Assembly (NCBI RefSeq): GCF_026914185.1
Contig: NC_070568.1
Span: 3,678,001 to 3,742,000 of the forward strand
From: Puccinia triticina
Lineage: Eukaryota > Basidiomycota > Pucciniomycetes > Pucciniales > Pucciniaceae
Length of the DNA: 64,000 nt
Direction: 5' to 3'
The position numbers and the translations under genes were made by a program. Below are positions 24,177 to 34,189 of the stretch, one piece after another; within the stretch, counting starts at the first letter, position 1; each line of letters begins with the position of its first letter. The notes under the pieces were generated by a model, which ran no database searches, was not told the origin of the DNA, and saw only the letters and a list, made by a program, of their open reading frames with translations.

Positions 24177-24376
24177 CCTGTCCGTTTGCATGCAAACGGA
24201 CAGGCGCAAACATCACCTTCCTGTCCGTTTGCACGCAAACGGACAGGACGACTACACCTCGTCCTGTCCGTTTGCATGCAAACAGACAGGCCCAAACGTC
24301 ACCTTCCTGTCCGTTTGCACGCAAACGGACAGGCCCAAACATCACTGTCCTGTCTGTTTGCGCGCAAACGGACAGG
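24177..24376. repeat. Strictly spaced palindrome array: 28-bp repeat, 15-bp spacer, five units
   Basis: Units at 24177-24204, 24220-24247, 24263-24290, 24306-24333 and 24349-24376. Each begins CCTGTCYGTTTGC and ends with its inverted form GCAAACRGACAGG around a CATG, CACG or CGCG-type centre. All four spacers are exactly 15 bp; three share CCCAAAC or GCAAACATCAC-like text and one differs. A degenerate sixth unit follows at about 24396. The layout imitates CRISPR, but there are no cas genes and the genome is eukaryotic. Confidence 0.9.
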
Positions 24377-24775
24377 ACACACACAACATCACTGTCCTGT
24401 GTAATCTGTTTTGTCCGATTATGCGTAATCACACAAAATCTGGACACCCGCGCCCGCGGCCTGCACCCGCCGGCGGGCCCTATTTATACATATGGCATAC
24501 CATATGCCATGTTGCCCCCAGCCCAATCCGACCGGCCCTCCCTCAGCCTCAACCATCAATGGCACCTAAAAAGAAAAGCAAGAAGCGCTGCAAAGCAGCT
24601 CAATCACCCACCTCCTCAGTCGCCAGTTGTACCCCCACGAGTACCCGGGTACTTGCCCCTTCTCCCCTGGCAGGTGCCGGGTGCGGGTGCGGTTGCCCAA
24701 GATCTGGGGATTTTACCGCGGGTACTCGGACTTGTTGGCGGGTACCCGGGTGCGAGGGGCCATCTTTATGTGGGA
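24377..24775. mobile_element. Fragment related to the hAT-type MITE at 6140-6901
   Basis: 24655-24772 has GCGGGTGCGG and GGGTACCCGGG motifs and ends with GGGGCCATCTTTA, close to the right end of the element at 6140-6901. No matching left end or target duplication was found, so it is truncated or diverged. 24377-24640 has no recognisable content apart from a TATATGGCATACCATATG palindrome. Confidence 0.45.
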
Positions 24776-25127
24776 TGGGTGCTGTGTCAATTTCGCCATA
24801 GATTCTGGGAAACAATAATACCGTGTTGAGACCAGGTCCATATCCTTCAAAGTTCATTCCTTGGCTTGGATTCATGTTTGAGTTTGGTGCGTGATAACGT
24901 GGCCAAGAGGTTTGCCGTGAGTTGTGACTGATGGGTGGAGAGACTTGAGTTTTTTTTGGTAAGATACATAAACACTTGGCTCATGAGGTTGGCGGAGGAC
25001 TTAAATGTAACTCGGCCAGGGGTCGCGGTGTGAGTGGCTGAGATTGTTGAGATTGGTTGAGTACTGCTGAGATCAGTTGAGTGGGCGCGCCAACTGTTGT
25101 GAAGTCCAACTTTGTGCTTGGAGCATA
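24776..25127 (-). mobile_element. Probable LTR-retrotransposon leader and gag start fragment
   Basis: On the minus strand, TTCACAACAGTTGGCGCGCC (near 25085-25105) resembles an LTR end followed by a primer-binding site. An ATG at 24875 then opens a short frame (MNPSQGMNFEGYG) that runs into the MITE fragment at about 24775. I cannot assign it to a clade; it may be unrelated to the gag at 25128-25798. Confidence 0.35.
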
Positions 25128-25798
25128 CTATCCAGAACTTGGAAGGACGTCGCCCCGGGTGCTTGCCGGGCAAGATTCTTGCCCAATGACGGGGCCTTCC
25201 TTGTTATATTCCGATCCCAATTTGTCTGACAAGTTGGTATCTTCCCCTATATTATTAATTCTCTTGGGGCAGCTGCGGGAGGTGTGTCCTGTTTGGCGAC
25301 AGGTATAGCAGATTATGTCCGAAGGAGTATTTTTCACTTTATCTTTATCTCCAGACATATTGGGGTTGTTCCAGTCTTTATCCAGTGTATTAGGTTGGTT
25401 ATTTCTTCGTCTACCCAGATTGGTTTTGTTGCTGATATCTTCTAGGATATTGATCATTGTAGTCAAATCCGCATCCAATGTTCTCATAGCTGTTTTAGCG
25501 GCATACTCAACTTCTTTGTCCATCAGGCCTAGCAGTTTAAAATTGATTGTTTCTTGATCCAGTTCTGGTTGAAAGGCTTTAAGTCTGCCATGCTGTGTTG
25601 TGACCCAGGATGCGGCTTCCAACTCTCCCGGGATAAAGCGGTCCTTATTGAAAGCCTCTTGTTTCTTTCTCTTCCAGTTTGTATTTCCCCATTTCTTACA
25701 TAGGGCGGCTCTCCAGAAGTCCCAATCTTGAGATTTAGTCTTCAATCTCATAGTCTTATACCATTGTAACGCAGGTCCTTCTAAAATCGTCAGCAATT
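25128..25798 (-). pseudogene. LTR retrotransposon gag, C-terminal part with CCHC zinc knuckle
   Basis: The capsid-like part includes ILEGPALQWYKTM and FWRAALCKKWGN, followed by the knuckle CYTCRQTGHTSRSC. It is the same protein as at 31624-31834: joining the two sides across one TAA reads EVIILKLLTILEGP without a break. The separation was caused by the Harbinger insertion at 25802-31623. The frame ends at 25128 and no protease or polymerase follows, so the element is truncated. Confidence 0.85.
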
Positions 25799-26160
25799 TA
25801 AGGGCCTGTACCATAGCCAGAATTTCCAAATTTCAATTTCGAGCCCAATTTCACTTTCATCAAAACATGAAATTCACACACTCAAAATTCATTGACCCAA
25901 AATGATGTACCATGGCACCAACTCAGCCCTGGCTTCCCAGCACACCAACTCAGCCCTGGCTTTCCGGCAAAGAATGCAACTCACCTCACATCCATCCAGC
26001 CCATACAAACACCCCACAGCACGGTCAATCAACCCCCCAACATCATCACATCTACTCACTCCTCCCCTCCCAACAGCCATCGCATTGCACCTCCAGCCCC
26101 GGCCTATCGCCCCCCCCCTCTTACCCAAAAATTTCAAAGCCACACCGCGTCTTGCTCACG

Positions 26161-27418
26161 ATGGACCCACAGTTGTTCACTGCCATCATTGCAGCCAGCA
26201 TAGCTGTTATTCTACTCGCAAAACAGATGAATCACGGTCAACCATACTATGGAGACGGCGGACAAGCAACCCATGTCAATTTCTTATTAAATTTTGCCAG
26301 AGAGGAATTGTTCTACAAAGTAATGAAACAACCAACCTTTGATGCACTTATCGCCAAGCTTTGGAGCCAAGGGTTGCTTGCAGATGCCAGATCCGCTACA
26401 GTGGAAGAGCAAGTGTTGATCTTCCTGAACATAGTCCGCTACAACAACTCGATGCGTGAAACTGCCCTCAAGTTCCGTCGAGGATTGTACACTGTCAACC
26501 GGTATGTTTGATTTTCACTATCTCCTCCACTCCTTGATTATTTTCATAAGCCTGACAAAGATGAGCAGTTATTTTGAGCTGGTTTTAGAGGCACTTGTAA
26601 CGATGTACCCAGATTATGTCCAGCTGGATTCTCACACAACAGCCCAGCCCTCCAAGATCCGAGATAACCCCAAGTTCGCTGCGTTCAAGAATGCGGTTGG
26701 TGCCGTGGATGGAGTTCTAATCAATGCTCATGTCCCCATGAACGATCAGGCGGCATGGAGATGTTGCAAAGGTTACCTTGCTCAGAATGTCCTTGCTGCT
26801 GTTAATTTTTGATTTGAATTCATCTTTGTCCTTGCCGGATGGGAGGGGAGCGCTCACAACACTCGGGTGTACATGGACGCCTTCATCAAAGGGCTTCAGC
26901 TCCCATCAAATAAATACCTTCTTGCCGATGCTGGTTACGGTCTGCAGCCAGGCTTGATGACTCCATTTCGGGGCGTCCGATATCACCTTAAGGAGCAGGC
27001 TACAGCTTCTCAACGCCCAAGTACTGACAAGGAGTTGTACAATCTCCGACACGCCTCCCTTCGTAACACCATCGAACGCATATTTGGGTGTATGAAACAA
27101 AAGTTCCGAATACTCTCATCGACCCCAGAAGTCCGCCTCAAGAAGCAAGTTCAACTGGTTTATGGCCTATGTATGCTTTGGAATTTCATCCGCAAACATG
27201 AAGGCCATGAATCAATGCTTGATGACAATCACTCTCCGAACTTCCCACCTGCCTCACAAGATTCATACTCACAGACCGACCCAGAAATCCCAGAGACCTC
27301 CGAGGGCACTTCAAATTGTACCACAAATGCCCAAGAGGTTGCAGCCATGAAGCAGCGCCGTTACCGCATAGCCAAAAAGCTATGGGAGCAATATGTATCT
27401 TACACTTCTAGAGACTGA
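26161..27418 (+). pseudogene. Harbinger DDE transposase (HARBI1-like), with an in-frame TGA
   Basis: Cuts and pastes the element. Exon 1 (26161-26501) and exon 2 (26569-27418) join as TVNR|YFELVLEAL. Catalytic residues: Asp in NAVGAVDGV, Asp in LLADAGYG, Glu in RNTIERIFG; GWEGSAHNTRV is the family motif. After AVNF (26801-26812) there is a TGA followed in the same frame by FEFIFVLAGWEG. The family normally has an Asp there; one T gained and one T lost in two neighbouring T-runs would explain it. The copy is probably not translated to full length. An upstream in-frame ATG at 25912 would add a His/Pro/Ser-rich stretch that may be untranslated. Confidence 0.85.
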
Positions 27419-27576
27419 GCAGAGTGATGAGCAGAGTGAATCATATGTCTGTAGCAGTCGTTTCTTTTTCAGGTTTCCCTAGTCCAATTTACATATTTTT
27501 CTTCCTCCACATGGGCAAACTCCCATATTGAACTTGCATGATCATTTGTCTTTTGCTTACAATCTACATTGTACAA

Positions 27577-28648
27577 TAGGGGGTTTCAAAATTGATCCAG
27601 GAAGCGTTCCAGGTCGGAGTTTCCAGGAAAAATGAGCGACCTGGAACGCTTCCTGCGGACCTGATCTCCTTCTTCCTATGCCCTTCCAGGACATCCAGGA
27701 AAACAGGAAATCAGGAAATTAAAAGAGGACAAAAGAGGATAAATCCCACCTTTCTTCTCAAACCCCGGACCCCCGCCTTTTTTTTCGACACCCCTACATC
27801 ATCTTTCCCACCACCTCACACTAACTTCGAGCGAATTTTTGTCCACCGCCCGCCATGCTAGAAAATACCTCCCACTCAACAGTAATATCAAGCAGTCAAG
27901 ACTCAACCCAGAGGAGTCCCTCCCGGTCGACAGCCATATAAGGCAGTTGGCCGGGAGCAGTACCTCCCGGTCGACAACCACATACATACAAGAGTTGACC
28001 GGGAGGAACCGGGAGGAGTCCCTCCCGGTCGACAACCATATCAAGCAGTCATCCGGGAGGGACTGGAGCAGTAGTACAGTACCTCCCGGTTGACAGCCAT
28101 ATAAGGCAGTCTACCGGGAGCAGTATCTCAAGGTTGACAGCCATACAAGGCAGTCGACCAGGAGCAGTACCTCCCGGCCGACAACCACATACATACAAGA
28201 GTCGACCAGGAGGAGTCCCTCCTGGCCGACAGCCATATCAAGCAGTCATCCGGGAGGGACTTCTCCCGGTCAACTGCCTTATATGGCTGTCGACAGGGAA
28301 AGTCCCTCCCGGTCGACAGCAATTAGAGTAGTCGGAATTGATGCAGTTTGAGCTAATTTGAAACTGCTGATGAAAAAAAAAATGTACAAGAAAGTCCGAT
28401 GAGGTCAGATCAACTTGTGGTTGCGTGGGGGGGAAGGAGCTGGTCCTTCGGGGACCCCAAAGGCATGGGACAAAACATGTTAAAACAGATAATCATTTCC
28501 AGGTCTTGTTCTCCTGGGTTCAAATGCAGGAAGTTCCTCTTTCTGGGGGTCTCAATGTAGAACCTCCAGGAATTATTTTTTGGCTGTGTTTTGGTTTTCC
28601 TGGAGTTTGGACCTGGAACGCTTCCTGGATCAATTTTGAAGCCCCCTA
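27577..28648. mobile_element. MITE with TAGGGGGYTTCAAAATTGAT ends, nested in the Harbinger element
   Basis: About 39 bp of each end match inverted with one mismatch (TAGGGGG, then TTCAAAATTGATCCAGG, then AAGCGTTCCAGGTC). The target duplication is not clear: TTGTACAA left and ATGTACTC right share five of eight bases. It has no gene. The centre, 27900-28330, is a palindrome array. Confidence 0.8.
27900..28330. repeat. Palindrome array based on CTCCCGGTCGAC
   Basis: About ten alternating blocks: CCTCCCGGTCGACA, then GCCATATAAGGCAG or ACCACATACATACAAGAG as a loop, then GACCGGGAGG or a close variant. Stems and loops vary, unlike the satellite at 46983. Confidence 0.85.
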
Positions 28649-28659
28649 ATGTACTCACT

Positions 28660-29195
28660 CAGAATGACCGGTGTTTACCGGTCATTGAGAGGCTTCAGCT
28701 CAATGACCGGTGAGACCGGTCATCCTCGATGACCTCTCTCAATGCTGAAGCAAGCAGCTTCCGGTGAGACCGGTCATCCTCGATGAACTCTCTCAATGCT
28801 GAAGCAAGCAGATTCCGGTGAGACCGGTCATCTTTGAACTCTCTTGATGCTCAAGCAAGCAGCGAGACGCCAAGAGGAACTCCCCTCTCAGCGATACCAG
28901 CTCGGCCGGAGGAGAGTCTCTCTTGGCGAGCCATGTTACCAGCTCGCCAAGAGGGACTCTCCAAAGAGCTCAAGCAAGCAGCTTTTCATCTTGATGACCT
29001 CACTCAATGCTGAAGTAAGGAGCTTTTCATCTCTCAATGACCGGTGTTTACCGGTCATCGAGAGGCACCGGTGTTTACCCGTAATCGCAAGGCTTCAGCT
29101 TGATGAAGAGTCAGACCGGTAATCCTCGATGACCAGTGAGGCTTGAATTGGGTTGAGTCATCTTGATGACCGGTCAGACCGGTCATCAATGTCCT
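28660..29195. repeat. Palindrome array based on GACCGGTGTTTACCGGTC
   Basis: AATGACCGGT, ACCGGTCAT and the blocks GAGGCTTCAGCTC and GCTGAAGCAAGCAGC recur from the first GACCGGTGTTTACCGGTCAT (about 28669) to GACCGGTCAGACCGGTCATC (about 29190). A GCCAAGAGGGACTC/GAGTCTCTCTTGGC inverted pair lies at 28868-28963. It is probably a further MITE, but no terminal repeats could be fixed. Confidence 0.75.
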
Positions 29196-29331
29196 TAAAG
29201 GATAAGCAACAGCCGGGATGAAGAGAAAAAATTGAAGATTGGGCAGAATACAGAAGCAGTGAAACACAGACTCAAGGGATAGCTGTAAAACAGTGTATAT
29301 ACATTGTGTGCGTCAATGGAATGGGGGAACA

Positions 29332-30405
29332 TCACGCGAGAAGCTCCTTGGCACAAGCTTGTGTTCGCACAAGAACCTCTTTGGCAAGCCACTTTTGGAC
29401 TATGTTTGGCGAGGTTGTTTGAACTAACTTCAGGAAGGTTCGTGCTTTGCTGTTATCTTCAATGATGCTGATGTAGTCAACAAACTCATTGTCCGGGATG
29501 TCGTCTCCAAACATTTGCTGAAGTTTTTCAAGGGCACATTCGGATGAGCTTTTGTTGGTGGTGGGTGAGGTATTGGTAAGTCTGGAAGAATGATTTTGGT
29601 TAGAGGCAATAGATAGCATTGCTCCAACAAGGTCTTTGGATCCCTCCGAAGCCTTTCCAATGGCAGAAATGAGCCCGGTGATCCCATTGCTCAAGATATC
29701 ATTCTTGCCTTCGCGGATCCTTTTTGGAATGGGTTGACTGGGGGATGGTTGAGCCGAGTTGCCAAGATCCTCCTCCTCATTGACATCAGCTTCCATAGCC
29801 AGTTGTCGCTTCAAAGTTGCCAACGCTTTCTTGTGGTTTAACTGAGGGGCTTCTGGGGGGGACACGGGAAGCTCTGGTTCTTGATATCCTGGAAAGCCGG
29901 TATCTGCCAATTCGCCCGACGCAACAGTTCCAAGGAAGACATCTTCGGCAAGGTGGAAGAGTGGGAATGACTTTCCCTTGAGCTTATCAAAATTTCGTCT
30001 TGGGTGAGCTGCAAACAGCTCATCCCAAGTCCTTGGATCTGCGGTTGGAGTCAAGCCTTCTTCGTCCCAACCAAACCCGGACTGGTGGCAAAGAAACTTG
30101 AAGTCTTGATATATTTTCCGAATCGCACCTTTCTGGTTTTGGATCTGTTGAACATCGAGGCTGGTCCCACAGGCCTTGTTCAAGTCAGCTGCGAGCAGAG
30201 GCCAGGCATCCTTCTTCAAGCCAGCGTTGTCGGTGGCATGTCCACGCCGAGAGTAGTCCAGGACAAGTTCAAGCACCTTTTTCTTCTGGTCGAGGGTCCA
30301 GCTATGAAGTCCTTTCCGCTGTTTGGTGGCTTTGACCGACTGATTTGTGGCTTTGAGAGGGAGTTTCATCGCTTCTGGCTGGTGTTTAGCACTGGTCTTG
30401 GTCAT
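29332..30405 (-). CDS. Myb/SANT-like DNA-binding protein of the Harbinger element
   Basis: Second protein of PIF/Harbinger elements, which brings the transposase to the nucleus and to the ends. Starting at the ATG at 30405 gives 357 residues. A trihelix/Myb-SANT-like domain is at about 25-115: SWTLDQKKKVLELVLDY, WPLLAADLNK, IRKIYQDFKFL. The middle is acidic with Ser/Pro (VNEEEDLGNSAQPSPSQP), then a helical C-terminal region ending AKELLA. The frame is intact, unlike the partner transposase. It lies convergent to the transposase, as is common in the superfamily. Confidence 0.8.
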   Translation of the reverse strand: MTKTSAKHQPEAMKLPLKATNQSVKATKQRKGLHSWTLDQKKKVLELVLDYSRRGHATDNAGLKKDAWPLLAADLNKACGTSLDVQQIQNQKGAIRKIYQDFKFLCHQSGFGWDEEGLTPTADPRTWDELFAAHPRRNFDKLKGKSFPLFHLAEDVFLGTVASGELADTGFPGYQEPELPVSPPEAPQLNHKKALATLKRQLAMEADVNEEEDLGNSAQPSPSQPIPKRIREGKNDILSNGITGLISAIGKASEGSKDLVGAMLSIASNQNHSSRLTNTSPTTNKSSSECALEKLQQMFGDDIPDNEFVDYISIIEDNSKARTFLKLVQTTSPNIVQKWLAKEVLVRTQACAKELLA

Positions 30406-30685
30406 AGTTTGTTGGATTGCAGAAGAAGACAAAGGTGATTTTAGAAGAAGACAGAGGGGAATTGTGCAGTTTTGGTAATGATGTTGAAGACGAGAGTGGG
30501 TTTGGAAATGTGTGCAACACCAAGGAAGTGTGGAGGCAACCTTTTTATGATGGGAGGAGTCAGTGATTTGAGTTGGATACTGTGGTTGCTGTCAATTTCA
30601 CAAATCAAGCAGTATCCATTGGTGGTCATTCTCAAAATTATCAACGTGTGATACACCATTTCAATTTTGGAGTGGGAAATTGAAA

Positions 30686-31572
30686 GGGGCAGGCTAAATC
30701 CACACCAAAAAATTACTTCATCCACTCCAAAAATGGAGTGAACAGTAGTCCACTCCAACTTTCATTGGAGTGAACCATAGTCTACTCCAAATTTTGTTGG
30801 AGTGAACAAAATTACACTCCAAAAAAGCCTGTTTTTTGGAGTGTACCCATGATGCACTCCAAAAATTTTGGAGTGAACCCAATTGGACTCCAAAAATATT
30901 TTTTCCAAAGTAAAATGATTTATTTTTTTGGAGTGCACAGACGTTCACTCCAAATTTATTGGAGTGGTTTTACACAATATTCTAGTGAAAGAATTCAGGG
31001 TTCTCAAAGAGGAACAAAACCTTATGTCAGCATCATATGTGTATTTAAAATACATCAAAAATGATGTATGTACAATTCTTTCAGTTTCTACAATGACTAA
31101 AACCTTCACCAGAAATAAATTTGGGGGGATTCAATTAGGTTGATTCGTGTAACCTGCATACTACTGCTATAAATTTTTCCTGGTACTCCATCCCAAGAAC
31201 TTGGAATATACATTTTTCAAAGTTACAAGTTTTGATTATACAGATTCAAAATTGCATTTTTTTTTTTTTAAATTTGAGAAGCCTTAATCCACTCCAATAA
31301 ATTTGGAGTAAACATCTGTGCACTCCAAAAAAAAAAAAAAAAAAACTCCCTTGAAAAAATATTTTTGGAGTGAAATTGGGTTCACTACAAAATTTTTGGA
31401 GTGCATCATGGGTACACTCCAAAAAACAGGCTTTTTTGGAGTGTAATTTTGTTCACTCCAACAAAATTTGGAGTAGACTATGGTTCACTCCAATGAAAGT
31501 TGGAGTGGACTACTGTTCACTCCATTTTTGGAGTGGATGAAGTAATTTTTTGGTGTATATTTAGCCTGCCCC
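30686..31572. mobile_element. 887-bp fold-back hAT-type MITE with arms of about 200 bp
   Basis: An exact 8-bp duplication AATTGAAA flanks it (30678-30685, 31573-31580). The arms, 30686-30910 and about 31355-31572, are near-perfect inverted copies starting GGGGCAGGCTAAAT. Each arm is built from short direct and inverted TTGGAGTG/CACTCCAA motifs, so each can also fold on itself. The insertion is only 43 bp from the Harbinger right end. Confidence 0.9.
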
Positions 31573-31623
31573 AATTGAAATTGTGCAAAAATTTGCGAAA
31601 ATTGGGGTCTATGGTACAGGCCC

Positions 31624-31834
31624 TAAGGATAATTACCTCATCTCTGATGAAACTGTCATTTCTTGCCGTGTCAATCCAGTGTATGAACTCTAAGTGATTG
31701 TATTCTCCTTTGCCAGAGAATGTCGGCCAGTCTGATTTATTAATGGCTTGGACCAGTTGCTTTTGTAAGTCTGCATCCGGTCGGTTGTCTTGACATGCGG
31801 GTTTAGAGGTGTTGTGTAGCCTTGCTGTCATCAA
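31624..31834 (-). pseudogene. LTR retrotransposon gag, central part
   Basis: Reads LHNTSKPACQDNRPDAD, then SDWPTFSGKGEYNHLEFIHW, then RDEVII at the TAA where the Harbinger element starts. The pattern W-x-F-x-G-x-G-E is typical of Ty3/Gypsy-type capsid starts. It joins the C-terminal part at 25798 in frame. Confidence 0.8.
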
Positions 31835-32322
31835 CGGTGTATCCGCTGCGCTGCATATAGCGTAGCAATTTTTCGTGTCGCTGCGCTACGCGCTACGCGC
31901 AGCGGGCAGATCGCTGCGCGCAGCGGGCAGATCGCTGCGCTACGCGCTTTTTGATTTTCCCGGAAAAAAAATCAAAAAATAGCCTGCTAAAGAAGCAATC
32001 ACGTAGCGGTCAGCGCCGCTTTTCTCTATGCCATGTGGGATCCAAAAAAAAAAAAAGGAAAAAGAGTTTAACATACATAAAAACATGTTTAGAACATAAA
32101 ACTGTTCCGCTATCCGCTAATTTAGCGGGTAGCGTAGCGAATTTTTGCTTTCGCTGCGCTTTTGCTAATGGCCCTGGGAGGGTAGCGGACAATCGCTGCG
32201 CGTAGCGAGTAGCGCAGCGGTGTTCTCGCTGCGCTATTGCTTTTTGGTCTGGTCACGTAGCGGTCAACCGCTGCGCTACGCTAAAAGGCCGCTTTTTTTA
32301 GCGTAGCGCAGCGGATACACCG
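31835..32322. mobile_element. 488-bp MITE with CGGTGTATCCGCTGCGCT ends
   Basis: The first 18 bases of both ends are perfect inverted repeats. The flanks carry a 13-bp direct repeat with one mismatch (TTGCTGTCATCAA, 31822-31834; TTGCTGTCATTAA, 32323-32335). The interior is full of GCGTAGCG/CGCTACGC motifs like the subterminal regions of the hAT elements at 36020 and 53265. It splits the gag frame, which reads NANLMTARLHNTS once it is removed. Confidence 0.8.
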
Positions 32323-32335
32323 TTGCTGTCATTAA

Positions 32336-33383
32336 GTTCGCATTAACAGGTGTTTTAGCACAGGTCAACTTCTCAACGCTCTGTTGTAATTCCAGTAGCT
32401 GTTTTCTGAGAGACGCGTTAGCTGTCTCGGTATTGTCGGCAAATTTGTCCAGTGTAGTAGATATTTTCAGAGTCTATTCTTTGAGCTTCTCCGTTCTCTT
32501 CCAGTTGCTGTTCTATGTCCGCATTAGATAAATTTTCCGCTGCCCCATAGTCGGGTTTCTCCCCCCATTTAGAGACTAATAGCTTCTCTATGTCTCTGTG
32601 GTGTTCATGCAACAACCTTTGTACCTGATCTATTGAGTTTACTTGGTGCTCATGTTTGTTGCAAGAGCATCCTCCTGTCACGGGTATCTGTTTTAATGAG
32701 CTTATATCAGCGCTCAGTTGTTGCACTACAGCTATCATTTTGTTCAAAGAATGATTAGCTTCTTTATCAGTTGTTGTTTTATCGTCTAGGAGACTCGCGG
32801 TTGAGGTGGTAGCAATCTGTATTTTGTCTTCAATACGACCCGACAGCTCTTGGAACATTTGAACCAGTTTGGCTCTGCTTACTGGATTGTTTGAAGTCAT
32901 TGTTTTCAGTTGTTTTATCTCTTCTTTAATCCTTTTCATTTCTTTAACTAGAGCTTCTCCTTGTTTGTCACACAAGCCTCTTTGCGCTGATAGTACGCTC
33001 AAGTTTTCCAGTTGTTTCTCTATCTCACTTACTTTGCCAATCACTGCACGAGGATCTGACTCCTCTTTCTTGGGGTCTTGTTGGACTCTCATCTCATTTA
33101 TTGTTTTAATAATGTTTTGCATGTGTAGTGACTGTTGATTGCTAAGGTTATTAATAGAAAACTTAACAGATTTGAAATGAGCGTCATTAGTGTCTATGCC
33201 ACGCTGGATAAGGTTGGAGGTAGGGACTGTAGAATCTTTATGAATCATCAAATGTAAGGAAGGAAGAATTGACCTGACTTCTCCATTAATTTGCCCCGAT
33301 AACAAACAAGCATTACCATCAACCACTGCTTCTACTTGTTTGAACATCATCCCAAAGACATGAGTAGCATTGCTTACTGTCAA
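32336..33383 (-). pseudogene. Retrotransposon gag, N-terminal coiled-coil part, frameshifted
   Basis: A long Lys/Glu/Gln-rich helical protein with coiled-coil character (EIEKQLENLSVLSAQR, EMKRIKEEIKQLKTM). Near 32470 the frame shifts by one base: upstream it reads LEENGEAQRIDSENI, downstream STTLDKFADNTETANASL, RKQLLELQQSVEKL, which leads into the part at 31834. This shift is independent of the MITE and shows decay. Confidence 0.65.
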
Positions 33384-34189
33384 TGGTGACGACCCCCCCC
33401 CAATTGCGAGCTTGCATCTGCTCCGAGTGCTGGTAGTAGCCTTGGAGCGTCCTGGACATTCTGTAAACCTTGTCGTAAATTGAGGACCTGTAAGCTCTTC
33501 GGCGTCTCATCCGGTCTTGACCGGGGTTGGCTGGCGGCATGTTTTGGTTTGGCTGCGCCGCTGGCTGGTAGGGGTGATGACAATGCTGCTGTATTGGATC
33601 TGCCGCTTGGGTTCACGTGGGGTTGTGTTGAGTGTAATTCGTGGACACAATGCATAGTGCATATGCAATGTTGTGTGTACACGTGGACGCACTTGTAGAC
33701 TTCGCTTCAAACTCGGAAAAGTTCTTTTTCTCTTGCTTTCTCGGTCTCGCGTGTCTGGTTGGCTGGTCGTTCGAAGTTTCCACACGGTATACTCGATCTA
33801 GTCGGTTTGAAAGCCATCGCATTGAAGGATTAACTACTCAGGTAAAATCAAGCATCAATCAGTTCAACCAGTCAAACACTCACAATCACATTCTTCAAAA
33901 ATCTCAGCTAGCATCAAGAAATGCAAAACAGTATCGGTTTAGGAGGAGAAAATATCAAGCTCAAGGAGTCACAGCGTTGGTTTCTGTTAATCATCCTTGT
34001 TTTCTGCTTGTTTATCTTATTTACTAAACAAATTGTTTTCTTTCAGTTTGATTTTGTGTTCTAGTTAGATTGTTCTTCGTTATCGTCAATTGTGTTCAGT
34101 TTACTTGTAAAGATTGCTTCTTTATTCTGTTAGTAGAGTTTCTTTTGTTTTGTTATCTCTTCATTGCGTTTGAACTCTTTCACTTATTG
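33384..34189. other. No confident gene; probably internal retrotransposon sequence
   Basis: Open frames exist but look incidental. 33840-34200 is AT-rich. A stretch of nine C lies at about 33391-33399. Confidence 0.35.

Larger units (their letters stand above)
25802..31623. mobile_element. PIF/Harbinger element (5.8 kb) with transposase and Myb/SANT genes
   Basis: The ends are inverted copies of GGGCCTGTACCATAG, and the 3-bp TAA flanks both sides (25799-25801, 31624-31626), the target size typical of PIF/Harbinger. It has the two-gene layout of the superfamily: a DDE transposase on plus (26161-27418) and a Myb/SANT-like protein on minus (29332-30405). It sits inside a retrotransposon gag and has itself received at least two MITEs (27577-28648 and 30686-31572) and a palindrome array. 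Confidence 0.93.

Noticed and set aside
24177..24376. CRISPR array
   Set aside because: Regular repeats and spacers, but the genome is a fungus with spliceosomal introns, spacers are partly similar to each other, and no cas gene is present. Kept as a palindromic tandem repeat.
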